A program made the position numbers and the translations under genes. Under the pieces are notes generated by a model that ran no database searches, was not told the origin of the DNA, and worked only from the letters and a program-made list of their open reading frames with translations. Positions 17,748-26,081 of a stretch of DNA of 64,000 nt are shown here, one piece after another; within the stretch, counting starts at the first letter, position 1, and each line of letters opens with the position of its first letter. Where the stretch lies: the NCBI RefSeq assembly GCF_900187015.1, contig NZ_LT906479.1, forward strand, positions 3,472,001 to 3,536,000, written 5' to 3'. The DNA is from Serratia ficaria. Lineage in GTDB: Bacteria > Pseudomonadota > Gammaproteobacteria > Enterobacterales > Enterobacteriaceae.

Positions 17748-19151
17748 TCACGATTCACCGAAGAACAGATGATCTTTGCCGCGCATCGCATGCAGCGAAG
17801 TATCACGACGGTAAAAATACAAATATGCTGCGCTGGTCACCACCAGGCTAATCATCCACGAGATATCGGCGCCGGGGATCAGATGTGCCCACGGCCCGGT
17901 GAAAAACGTATTCTCGACAAAGGGAACCTGCACCAGTACGCCGCCAAAATAGATCGCCAACGCCCGCGTGTTCACCAGCCCGTAACGGCCGCCATCGGCG
18001 CTGAAAATAGCCGAAATATCATAACGCTGTCGGTTCACTACGTAAAAATCGAGCAGGTTGATGACGCACCATGGGATCAATACGCCGATCAGCGCCCAGA
18101 TTAAATTGAGGAAAAAAGCGACAAAATTGGCCGCCGCCACCGCCGATACCAGCACGCCGCCCACCAGAACAATGGCCGACACCACCACCCGCACGCGCGC
18201 ATCCGGGCGCCAGTCAGGACGAAACGTCTGTACGGCGGTAATCAACGACAGGACCGAACCATACAAATTCATCGAGTTATGGCAGATAATATTGAGCAAG
18301 AACAGCACCATCAAAATCGGCCCCAGCCAGCCGGTCGCCTGACGCACCGCCGCCATCGCATCGCCCTCGCCGCCCACGACATTGATAGCCACGACGCCGA
18401 CCAGGAATGCCAGGATCGTGCCGCAGCACGCGCCAAGCCAGGTGCAGATAAAGGGTTTAAACACGCCGATGTTCGCCGGCAAATAGCGCGAATAATCAGA
18501 GGTGTAAGGAGAAAAACTCATCTGCCAGACCGCACAGATACAAAAGGTGGCGAACCAGCCGCTCAGGCTGAAGGTACCCTGATGCCAGAACGCCGCCGGC
18601 AGCGGCTGCAGGAGCATGATCCCAAGCCCCAATACCAGCGCGCTCCCCATCACCCACGCACCGATTTTATTAATTCGGTGAATGAACCGATAGCCCACTA
18701 CGCCGATAAGCGTAGCGGCGATCGCGCCGACCACCGTCGCGCCGGTCAGCGGTATGGCGGGTAAAACGTTATTAATCACCTTGCCGGAGAGCGTGACGTT
18801 AGAAATAAAAAAGCCCAGATAGATGACGCTGGTGAAAACCACCACCAGCAGGGAGCCGTAACGACCGAACTGCGCCCGGCTCTGCACCATCTGCGGAATA
18901 CCGACGCGCGGCCCTTGCGCTGAGGTCAGCGCCAGGAAAAGACCGCCAAACATATGGCCGGCAACGATCGCGCTGATAGCCGACAGAACATTCAGATGGA
19001 AAGTTTGGGTCGATATCGCGCCGGTGACCACGGCCAGCGGCGCGATATTGGTACAGAACCACAGGGTGAACAGGCTGCGTGCCTGACCGTGCCGTTCACT
19101 TTCCGGCACATAGTCCACCGTCTTATTTTCGATTACTTGACTCCGGGACAT
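17748..19151 (-). CDS. NCS1-family nucleobase/heterocycle permease
   Basis: This 467-residue protein has about 12 membrane segments and matches the NCS1 family of CodB, allantoin and hydantoin carriers (FTLWFCTNIAPLAVVTGA near residues 28-45; NLLDFYVVNRQRYD near 355-368). It is the last gene of the minus-strand catabolic operon, separated from the aldehyde dehydrogenase gene by 207 bp. NCS1 substrates are nitrogen heterocycles, which is the best single clue that this operon degrades such a ring compound. The exact substrate is unknown. Confidence 0.9.
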   Translation of the reverse strand: MSRSQVIENKTVDYVPESERHGQARSLFTLWFCTNIAPLAVVTGAISTQTFHLNVLSAISAIVAGHMFGGLFLALTSAQGPRVGIPQMVQSRAQFGRYGSLLVVVFTSVIYLGFFISNVTLSGKVINNVLPAIPLTGATVVGAIAATLIGVVGYRFIHRINKIGAWVMGSALVLGLGIMLLQPLPAAFWHQGTFSLSGWFATFCICAVWQMSFSPYTSDYSRYLPANIGVFKPFICTWLGACCGTILAFLVGVVAINVVGGEGDAMAAVRQATGWLGPILMVLFLLNIICHNSMNLYGSVLSLITAVQTFRPDWRPDARVRVVVSAIVLVGGVLVSAVAAANFVAFFLNLIWALIGVLIPWCVINLLDFYVVNRQRYDISAIFSADGGRYGLVNTRALAIYFGGVLVQVPFVENTFFTGPWAHLIPGADISWMISLVVTSAAYLYFYRRDTSLHAMRGKDHLFFGES

Positions 19152-19358
19152 TTTATCCTCCGTTAGTGGGGACTTTTTCTTTATATGTAGGGGTTAGATG
19201 GCTAAAAGAGCGCGGCCGGGCCCGAGATCATCATGATCCCTGGAAAAACAGGCTTCGGGGGCCATTCCGTTAAGGCCGCGACGACGCGTCTCATCATGAG
19301 AACTCGGCGGCTGCCCGTCGCGCCGGCCATAGCGCGACGGCGGCTGAGAAAGCGGGAC

Positions 19359-20825
19359 TCAGCGCATGATAAAGGGATCGTCGATAGGTTCGTCGCTGGT
19401 GCGTAACCACACCGTTTTGGTCGTGGTGAATTCCAGCGCCGCTTCCATTCCCCCTTCCCGGCCGTGGCCGGAGAGGCCATAACCGCCGAAAGGCGCCAGC
19501 GGCGACACCATCCGGTAGGTGTTAATCCACACCACGCCGCAGCGCAGGTCGCGCGTGGCGCGGTGGGCCAGGGCCAGATTACGGGTAAAGACGCCTGCCG
19601 CCAGGCCATAGTCGGTCGTATTAGCCAGACGAATCGCCTCGGCTTCGTCGCGGAAAGCCACCACCGAGAGCACCGGCCCGAATAGCTCGCGCACTACGCT
19701 TTCAGCCTGCGGCACCTTCGAGCAATCCAGGATGGTCGGCGGATAGTAATAGCCGGGAGAGTCAATGGCCTGATTCCCGCACACCAGGCGCGCGCCCTGC
19801 GCCAGAGAGCGATTCACCACCTGCTCGATCAGCGCTTTTTGGCGCTGGGTACAAAGCGGGCCAAACTGCGTCGCCGCATCATCCGGCGCGCCGATCACGA
19901 TGCGTTCAACCCGCTCGACCAGCTTCGCCAGCAGTTTATCTTTAATGCTTTCCGCCACCAGCAGGCGCGAACCCGCGACGCAGCTCTGCCCCGATGCGGC
20001 GAAGATCGCCGCGACTTGCGCGTTCGCCGCGCTATCCAGATCGGCGTCCTCAAAGACGATAAACGGCGACTTTCCGCCCAGCTCAAGCGTGGTTTTGCTG
20101 AGGTTTTCCGCGCTATTGCGTACGATATGGCGCGCGGTTTCCGGGCCGCCGGTAAAGGCGATATGGTCGACATCCGGGTGGGTCGTCAGCGCCGTTCCGC
20201 AGGCTTCGGCAAAACCCGTAATCACATTGCATACCCCGGGCGGAAACCCGGCTTCAGCCACCAGGCGTGCAAAGGCCAGCAACGGCGCCGGCGCGCTTTC
20301 CGCCGCCTTCACCACCAGCGTACAGCCGGCCGCCAGCGCCGGGCCGATTTTCACCGCCGACAAAAAGAGCTGGCTGTTCCAAGGGATAATCGCGGCGACC
20401 ACCCCGACCGGCTCGCGCCGCGTCCAGGTCTCGGTATCCGCTTTGTCAATCGCCAGCGTGCGCCCTTCCATTTTGTCGGCCAGGCCGGCGTAATAACGGT
20501 AATACTCGGCAACGTAGGCAATTTGCGCGCGGGTTTCGCGGATGATCTTGCCCGTATCGAGGGTCTCAATACGCGCCAGCTCATCGGCGTTGCGCTCAAC
20601 CAGCTCAGCCAGCTTCAGCAGCAATTTGCCGCGCGCGCCGGCGGTCAGGCCGCGCCAGGCCGGATCATGGAAAGCGCGTTTTGCGGCGGCCACCGCGCGA
20701 TTCACTTCATCGCCGCGCGCTTCGGCGATTTCCGCCCACGGCTGCGCCGTCGCCGGGTTCAGCGACGAAAAACAGGCCGCGCCGGATTCAAAATTGCCGT
20801 CAATATAGAGTTTGAACGATTCCAT
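19359..20825 (-). CDS. NAD(P)-dependent aldehyde dehydrogenase
   Basis: This 488-residue enzyme is a full-length aldehyde dehydrogenase with catalytic Cys282 (GQSCVAGSR), general base Glu248 (LELGGKSP) and the IIPWN and FTGGPETA nucleotide-binding loops. It oxidises an aldehyde to a carboxylate in the cytoplasm. It starts 11 bp after the monooxygenase stop codon. In this operon it would act on an aldehyde released after ring oxidation and opening. The substrate cannot be read from the sequence. Confidence 0.93.
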   Translation of the reverse strand: MESFKLYIDGNFESGAACFSSLNPATAQPWAEIAEARGDEVNRAVAAAKRAFHDPAWRGLTAGARGKLLLKLAELVERNADELARIETLDTGKIIRETRAQIAYVAEYYRYYAGLADKMEGRTLAIDKADTETWTRREPVGVVAAIIPWNSQLFLSAVKIGPALAAGCTLVVKAAESAPAPLLAFARLVAEAGFPPGVCNVITGFAEACGTALTTHPDVDHIAFTGGPETARHIVRNSAENLSKTTLELGGKSPFIVFEDADLDSAANAQVAAIFAASGQSCVAGSRLLVAESIKDKLLAKLVERVERIVIGAPDDAATQFGPLCTQRQKALIEQVVNRSLAQGARLVCGNQAIDSPGYYYPPTILDCSKVPQAESVVRELFGPVLSVVAFRDEAEAIRLANTTDYGLAAGVFTRNLALAHRATRDLRCGVVWINTYRMVSPLAPFGGYGLSGHGREGGMEAALEFTTTKTVWLRTSDEPIDDPFIMR

Positions 20826-20836
20826 CTCTGCACCTG

Positions 20837-21874
20837 TTAATGAAATTCGGGCATGACCTGCCGAATAAAGCGCGTCAATGACGCTTTCTTGCGCTCAAAC
20901 GACATGCCGCTATCGATCCACAGCGCAAACTCATCGTAGCCCAGCGCCTCGTATTTCTTCAGGCGGGTGATGATTTCATTCGGCGTGCCGATAGCGAGGT
21001 TTTTGCGCATCGCTTCAGCGGAATAGTAGGTATTGGCGGCAATCTCTTCATCGCTCAGCGGCTGAATCAGCCCCTTACTGACCGGGCGCTCGTTCTTAAA
21101 CCAGGCGCCGAAATAGTTGTAAAAACGGTTCAACTCCTGGGCGGCGAGCTGGGCGTCCGCTTCGTCTTCCGCCACAAAACCATGCTGCAGGAGCATGATT
21201 TTTAGCGGTTCTCCCGGAGCCAGACGCTGACGCGCCTCATGGAAGCACTCGGCCAGGCGCACAATCTCCTCTTCCCCTTGATGCAGTGGAGTCACCTGCA
21301 CGTTGCAGCCGTTGGTCACGGCGAATTCGTGGCTATTAGGATCGCGTGCGGCAATCCAGATAGGCGGATGCGGCTGCTGTTTCGGCTGCGGCGACGAGGT
21401 GGCGGAAGGGAACTGCCAGAATTCCCCCTGATGGGCGTAATCGCCTTCCCACAATTTTTTCACCGCCGGGACCAGCTCGCGCATCCGCTGCCCGGCCTGC
21501 CAGGCATCGAGGCCGGGCATCAGCCGCTGGTACTCGTAGTGGTAGGCGCCGCGGGCGATGCCAAGCTCCAGGCGACCACCGGTAATGATGTCGGTCATCG
21601 CCGCTTCCCCGGCGAGGCGCAACGGGTGGTTAAACGGCGCGATAATCGTGCCGGTGCCCAGCCGCACATTTTTGGTGCGGTTGGCTAAATCGGCGAGGTT
21701 GATAAAGGGGTTCGGCGCGATGGTGAAATTCATTCCATGGTGTTCACCGGTCCAGATTGCGTGCATACCCGCTTCGTCGGCCATTTCGCACAGCGCCATC
21801 ATCTCGTTGTAGAGCTTATCCTGCGGCTCATCCGGCGAGATACGTTCCATATGGATAAAGAGTGACAGTTTCAT
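20837..21874 (-). CDS. LLM-class flavin-dependent monooxygenase
   Basis: This 345-residue luciferase-like protein would use reduced flavin and oxygen to hydroxylate or cleave a substrate. I chose ATG 21874, preceded by GGAG, giving MKLSLFIHMERISP; an upstream frame adds 30 residues without a ribosome site. Family features include WTGEHHG near residue 41, RLGTGTIIAPFNHPLRLAGE near 70-90 and GRLELGIARGAYHYEY near 97-112. The partner flavin reductase is encoded 19 bp upstream. Together they form a two-component monooxygenase like RutA/RutF, but the closest functional match is unknown. Confidence 0.9.
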   Translation of the reverse strand: MKLSLFIHMERISPDEPQDKLYNEMMALCEMADEAGMHAIWTGEHHGMNFTIAPNPFINLADLANRTKNVRLGTGTIIAPFNHPLRLAGEAAMTDIITGGRLELGIARGAYHYEYQRLMPGLDAWQAGQRMRELVPAVKKLWEGDYAHQGEFWQFPSATSSPQPKQQPHPPIWIAARDPNSHEFAVTNGCNVQVTPLHQGEEEIVRLAECFHEARQRLAPGEPLKIMLLQHGFVAEDEADAQLAAQELNRFYNYFGAWFKNERPVSKGLIQPLSDEEIAANTYYSAEAMRKNLAIGTPNEIITRLKKYEALGYDEFALWIDSGMSFERKKASLTRFIRQVMPEFH

Positions 21875-21893
21875 CAGAGGCTCCAGATTAGCT

Positions 21894-22814
21894 TCAGCTA
21901 GCGAATTGTTTGATAGCGCCGTTCTGCTCATCGCCGTAGTAAATGCTGTAGTTGCCCACCGCATTTTCGCGAACGAAGCGGTTCATCAGCGACTTCAGGG
22001 CCGAATCGCCAATCGGTAACGCCGACAGGTTTTCCAGATCAAACCATTGCGCGTTTTGCAGCGTCGGCAGTTCCGCTTCGGTCGGCAGGGCGCACAGGAA
22101 CACGATGTGCTGCTTATGATTCTGCCGGTCTTCATACACCGAGTAGACAAAGCCCGGGCTGGCGTTGACGCCCAGCTCGCCCATCAGGGTATTGAGGGTA
22201 TCGCTCACGCTGCCTTTCGCGACGCTGCGAGTCGGCAAACGATAGTTCCCTTCCTGTCGCACCATCACCACCTGGCCATTCAGCTCAATCAGCGCGCTCA
22301 CCTCCACGCTCAGACGATGAATCAGCGCTTCCGCATTGTGATACGGCGTGAAATACGCGCCGCGGTAGTAGCCAAGCCCCGCCGTACCGGTAGAGTCGAA
22401 GCCTTCGACCCGACCGATCAGAATCGCGTGATCGCCGGCGTCCACAACCTGATGCAGCGCGCAGTCGAACCAGGCCGAGCTATCGTCGATAATCGGCGTG
22501 CCGTTTTCGCTAACATGCCAGTCAATCATGCCGAAGCGATCCTCTACCTTTTGCGCGAAAATATTGGCGGTCTCTTTCTGCTGTTCAGAAAGAATATTGA
22601 CCGCAAAAAACCGACACTCGGTGAAGTTGCCGAAATTGGCCGAGCGCTTATCGATGCTGACCAGCAGCAGCGCCGGATCCAGCGATACCGACGAGAACGA
22701 ATTGGCGGTAAAACCAATCGATGCGCCCGCTTTGTCGCGACTGGTGACGACGGTGACGCCGGTCATGAATGCGCCGAATGCATCACGAAGTTGTCTGCGT
22801 TTATCTGTTTGCAT
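21894..22814 (-). CDS. Flavin reductase fused to a degenerate Nudix-like domain
   Basis: The first 160 or so of 306 residues are a flavin reductase of the HpaC/RutF type (FMTGVTVVTSRD, then GFTANSFSSVSLDPALLLVS), which supplies reduced FMN. Residues about 165-306 resemble a Nudix fold, but the Nudix box is broken: where REUxEExGU is expected the protein has NTLMGELGV, so most metal-binding glutamates are missing. The second half may therefore bind a nucleotide or flavin rather than hydrolyse it. The gene overlaps the hydrolase gene by 14 bp and precedes the LLM monooxygenase it should serve. Confidence 0.88.
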   Translation of the reverse strand: MQTDKRRQLRDAFGAFMTGVTVVTSRDKAGASIGFTANSFSSVSLDPALLLVSIDKRSANFGNFTECRFFAVNILSEQQKETANIFAQKVEDRFGMIDWHVSENGTPIIDDSSAWFDCALHQVVDAGDHAILIGRVEGFDSTGTAGLGYYRGAYFTPYHNAEALIHRLSVEVSALIELNGQVVMVRQEGNYRLPTRSVAKGSVSDTLNTLMGELGVNASPGFVYSVYEDRQNHKQHIVFLCALPTEAELPTLQNAQWFDLENLSALPIGDSALKSLMNRFVRENAVGNYSIYYGDEQNGAIKQFAS

Positions 22815-23646
22815 AAGAGAATCCTGCCATTTCAGTTCTGTTGCCCTGTACTGCCGAGCCGTACCGCAAAAAGCTCAGCATTTCATGGTTCACCCGCGGC
22901 GCATCGGTCAGGCTGACCATATGCCGCGCGCCGAGAATAATCACCGCGCGCCCCTGCGGCGCTGCGGCGGCCATCTCACGCGCCATCTGCGGATTGGAGT
23001 TGGCGTCCAGTTCGCCGGTCAGCACCAGTACCGGGCAGCGCATTTCCTGCCATCGGTCAGCGTAGACCCGGTCGCCGTCGGCGAAAGCCTGATAGGCTGC
23101 CGCATAGCCCTGCAGATTGACCTGGCTGAGCCAGCCGCCAACCTGCTCGCGCAGCGCGGCCTCATGAGCGTCATCGCTGAACCAGCGCGCAAGCGGCGAA
23201 TCAAGCAGCGCTTCTCCTGCCGCCAGCTCCCGGGCCCGCTGCAGTACGGCGCGGCGGGCCGTTTCACTGCGGCGGTAAACGCCGCTCATGACGATGGCGT
23301 GGCTGACCTGTTCAGAATGGTCAATGGCCAGCCCGGCGGTAATCAGCGCCCCCATCGAGTGGCCGGCGACGGCAAAACGCGCCTCCGGCCGGGTACGGAG
23401 AAAATCGGACAGCCACGCCACGTAATCCGTTAAGGTGACGGGGCGGGTAAACGCCTCGCTTTCGCCATGGCCCGGCATATCGACGGCAATGACCCGAAAA
23501 TCGCGGCTTAACGCTTCTATCTGCGGGTACCACGACGCCGCGTTCATGCCGACGCCGTGGAGCAGCACCAGAGGCGCGCCTTCCCCCGCTTCCAGATAGC
23601 TGACCCGCATCTGGCTATCAGACAGCAGCTGGGTTTTGCGCATCAT
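22801..23646 (-). CDS. Alpha/beta-fold hydrolase
   Basis: This 281-residue protein has the alpha/beta hydrolase core: oxyanion region LLHGVGMNAASW near residues 28-39, nucleophile elbow GHSMG near 97, acid Asp in GELDAN, and catalytic His in ARHMV. It is cytoplasmic and resembles carbon-carbon or amide/enol-lactone hydrolases of ring-degradation pathways. It overlaps both neighbours (29 bp with DUF1185 and 14 bp with the flavin reductase), which implies coupled translation and a shared pathway. The bond it cuts is not known. Confidence 0.9.
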   Translation of the reverse strand: MMRKTQLLSDSQMRVSYLEAGEGAPLVLLHGVGMNAASWYPQIEALSRDFRVIAVDMPGHGESEAFTRPVTLTDYVAWLSDFLRTRPEARFAVAGHSMGALITAGLAIDHSEQVSHAIVMSGVYRRSETARRAVLQRARELAAGEALLDSPLARWFSDDAHEAALREQVGGWLSQVNLQGYAAAYQAFADGDRVYADRWQEMRCPVLVLTGELDANSNPQMAREMAAAAPQGRAVIILGARHMVSLTDAPRVNHEMLSFLRYGSAVQGNRTEMAGFSYANR

Positions 23647-24220
23647 GGCCTAACTCTTTCAGATCGGAATAACGGTTGCCAATTCGATGATGAGGGCGTC
23701 CCCCTAACGCCGCGCCCAGCGCGATGACAAGTTCGTCATGGCGCGGCGCGTCGCTGATGTTGAATTGCATGGTCAGGTAGTGTTCGCGGCTGCCTTCGTC
23801 GTTTTTGTTCATCATCGGAATCAATACCGGCGAATTCGCCGGACCGCGGGTGTTGTTGAAGGCGAGATAGCTTTTGCTCTGCACCGCGCTGCGGTAGTGG
23901 TTGCCGAAATGCAGGGTGTGGATCAGCGCCGAAGCATGTTCCAGCTCACCTTCCAGGCCCACAATCGCACTCTTGCCGAACGCTTCCACCTTCTCGCCGC
24001 CGCCCGCTTCTTTAAGGATCAGCCCGGTCAGCAGCTCGCCGAGGATCGGCGCGAACTCGCGGATTTGCGGCGAGAGATCGTCAACATACCCCAGCCCGGC
24101 CCATGGGTTGCGGATCACCGCCGCTGCGGCAATCATCACCAGCGGTTTTGCCGCCGCTTTTCCACCATCAACGTACAGCGTTTCGGTGGTGACTACTGTT
24201 TTACGAATCGCGGGATGCAT
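23618..24220 (-). CDS. DUF1185 protein, annotated as amino acid synthesis family
   Basis: This 200-residue cytoplasmic protein matches DUF1185 (TLYVDGGKAAAKPLVMIAAA, NPWAGLGYVDDLSP, and the C-terminal GALGGRPHHRIGNR-type end, here GAALGGRPHHRIGNRYSD). The family name suggests amino acid synthesis, but no reaction is proven as far as I know. It is the first gene of the operon, so its product is probably required early. The two GntR-type operator candidates lie 50-95 bp upstream. Its constant association with LLM monooxygenases and hydrolases suggests an amide or ring-hydrolysing step; this is inference. Confidence 0.85.
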   Translation of the reverse strand: MHPAIRKTVVTTETLYVDGGKAAAKPLVMIAAAAVIRNPWAGLGYVDDLSPQIREFAPILGELLTGLILKEAGGGEKVEAFGKSAIVGLEGELEHASALIHTLHFGNHYRSAVQSKSYLAFNNTRGPANSPVLIPMMNKNDEGSREHYLTMQFNISDAPRHDELVIALGAALGGRPHHRIGNRYSDLKELGHDAQNPAAV

Positions 24221-24269
24221 GCTCTCTCCTCAACAAGGTTAATGAATTGCTAATTAAATGTTTCGTGAG

Positions 24270-24279
24270 TGGTATAGCA
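24270..24279. promoter_or_regulatory. Candidate GntR operator 1
   Basis: TGGTATAGCA differs by one base from the palindrome TGGTATACCA found at the second site 35 bp away. It lies 50 bp upstream of the DUF1185 start codon, inside the expected promoter. FCD-type GntR regulators commonly bind such TGGTATACCA-like dyads. Confidence 0.5.
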
Positions 24280-24303
24280 TCGACGAAATTAACATGTCAA
24301 AAT

Positions 24304-24315
24304 ATGGTATACCAT
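24304..24315. promoter_or_regulatory. Candidate GntR operator 2, perfect palindrome
   Basis: ATGGTATACCAT is a perfect 12-bp palindrome 84 bp upstream of the catabolic operon and about 400 bp before the gntR gene. With site 1 it is the best candidate for binding by the GntR protein of 24714-25391. Confidence 0.6.
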
Positions 24316-24713
24316 CATACAAACAGACCAATAAGCTTGAATCATTCAATGAAACGAGCGGCAGAAAAAACGTAACGACATGATTTAAATTGGAATTATG
24401 AAATCATGTTTCGCGAACGGCAGCAGCAACGGCACGCAACGGGTGAGGCAACGACAACCCGTCAATCGGCAGGTTGAAATGGACTAAAATCAAGACATTA
24501 GGATTGCGGCAGGAAAGTGATGATTTTTTCTTCAGCAGAATGCAGATTTGTGAGCCAGCGCAATTTCCCCCCTTTTCGCCAGGGCGAAAAGCGCAGTCGG
24601 CCTTGACGGATCCACATTGCATCGCTTTACAAAAGGGTGCTAATAGTAAAGCTATTCTCCTCTGCGGGCCGTGCCGCCGCTTTTGACTCATTAGATAAAC
24701 ACAGAGGGATTTG
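24316..24713. other. Long leader between operators and gntR
   Basis: This stretch of about 400 bp holds no supported gene. It contains a perfect inverted repeat, CTTTTCGCC at 24572-24580 and its complement at 24583-24591, with only a 2-nt loop. The gntR ribosome site AGAGGGA is at the end. The length suggests a separate gntR promoter and possibly a structured leader. Confidence 0.4.
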
Positions 24714-25391
24714 ATGGTTGATAACCATTCGCTAAAAATTGAGAACGTCCCGGTCACCCTACGTGAACTGGCGCTGACCAAAGTACGTCAGGCGATTATC
24801 GCCGGTTATTTCAAGGCGGGCGATCGCCTGGTGGAACGCCAGCTCACCGAGCAGCTTGGCGTCAGCCGCAGCGTCGTGCGGGAAGTGATTCGCTACCTTG
24901 AAGCGGAGGGGCTTATCGAGACGTTACCGAAAAAAGGGCCGATCGTCGCCGTACTGAACTGGGAAAGCGCCGAACAGATCTACAACATCCGTATGCTGCT
25001 GGAGCAGGAAGCGGCGCGGGACTGCGCGAAGCTGGCCAATGACGAGGACAAAAAGCGCCTGCATACACAGCTGCTGCAAATTGCCCAGGCGTCACGTGAG
25101 CAGGACGACATCAAGCGCGTGGAAGCGTCGCAGGCGTTCTATGAAACCCTTTTCCACGTCGCCAAACACACTATCGCCTGGGAAATTGTTCAGCGCCTGA
25201 ACAGCCGCATCAGCCGCTTACGAGCGTTGACGCTGGCGTCGCCAGAACGGCAGGTCGCAGGGTTTGAACGCATGTCGCGCATCTATGACGCCATTGCCGG
25301 CAACGACCCGGCGCAGGCCAAGCAAGCGGTGTACGATCACCTCACCGAAGCTTCTCAACTGGCAAAACAGATCCTTTCCAGACCGGAGTAA
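24714..25391 (+). CDS. GntR-family regulator, FCD subfamily
   Basis: This 225-residue regulator starts at ATG 24714, directly after AGAGGGATTTG. The N-terminal winged helix spans about residues 10-75 (KVRQAIIAGYFKAGDRLVERQLTEQLGVSR region), and an all-helical FCD ligand domain follows (EQIYNIRMLLEQEAARDCA near 85-103). It is divergent from the six-gene catabolic operon and upstream of the DUF1330 gene. It probably represses the operon through the TGGTATACCA-type sites until a pathway compound binds. Confidence 0.9.
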   Translation: MVDNHSLKIENVPVTLRELALTKVRQAIIAGYFKAGDRLVERQLTEQLGVSRSVVREVIRYLEAEGLIETLPKKGPIVAVLNWESAEQIYNIRMLLEQEAARDCAKLANDEDKKRLHTQLLQIAQASREQDDIKRVEASQAFYETLFHVAKHTIAWEIVQRLNSRISRLRALTLASPERQVAGFERMSRIYDAIAGNDPAQAKQAVYDHLTEASQLAKQILSRPE

Positions 25392-25393
25392 AT

Positions 25394-25687
25394 ATGGCCG
25401 CATATTGGATTGCCCACGTGAACATCCACGACCCCGAGCACTATCAACACTATATGGATTTGGCCCCGGCGGCGTTCAAACGCTACAACGCACGCTTTAT
25501 CGCCCGCGGCGGCGAAGCGCAGACGCTGGAGGGCCCATCCTTTGCTAAACATGTGCTGATTGAATTCGCGGATATGGAGAGCGCGCTGGCCTGCTACCAC
25601 TCCGCAGAGTACCGGCAGGCGCGGGCCGCGCGCGCAGACGTCGCCGAGGCGATGATCACCATTGTCGAAGGGTTGGCCGGCTCATAA
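25394..25687 (+). CDS. DUF1330 family small protein
   Basis: This 97-residue protein has the DUF1330 ferredoxin-like pattern (AAYWIAHVNIHDPEHYQHY, then FIARGGEAQTLEG, then FADMESALACYHSAEYR). It starts 2 bp after the gntR stop codon, so the two genes form an operon. Members are small dimeric enzymes or binding proteins of unknown reaction. Its place here suggests a role in the same catabolic pathway, perhaps isomerising or binding an unstable intermediate. Confidence 0.88.
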   Translation: MAAYWIAHVNIHDPEHYQHYMDLAPAAFKRYNARFIARGGEAQTLEGPSFAKHVLIEFADMESALACYHSAEYRQARAARADVAEAMITIVEGLAGS

Positions 25688-26081
25688 GACGTGACCGTTC
25701 GCCATCGCGATTTCAAACGCCGGTTATTCCCGATTAGGGTCGGATCATATTCGGGGCGCGGGACATCACTGACCCGCTTCCGGCACTAAGCGGCCAGACT
25801 GAAAGGCCGTCAGGTCCGCAATGAGCGAAGTGCGGGCAGGATATTGAGGCACGTTCAAAACACCGTGTTCTATCCGGATATGTGCTATTTTTTATTTCCG
25901 ATATAAACAACCAGGGTTGGAGCATGCTTATGTCAGTTCAGGCGACCACGACACTCACTACCACCGTTTTTTGCGGCGGAGTGAGCGTATCTGTGGCTGG
26001 CAACTGACAAAACAGTTTCTATCTGCCTGCTTGTTACAAAAGTTCGATCATGGCACCGGGCGGCCAGGAACGGCCGCTCCG
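25688..26081. other. Intergenic region with no recognised feature
   Basis: This stretch of about 390 bp lies between the DUF1330 gene and the convergent alcohol dehydrogenase gene. I see short open frames without ribosome sites and no strong terminator, repeat or RNA gene. Confidence 0.4.

Noticed and set aside
24404..24781. 125-codon minus-strand frame in the gntR leader
   Set aside because: It overlaps the start of gntR, has no ribosome site, and lies in the promoter region of a well-supported regulator gene.
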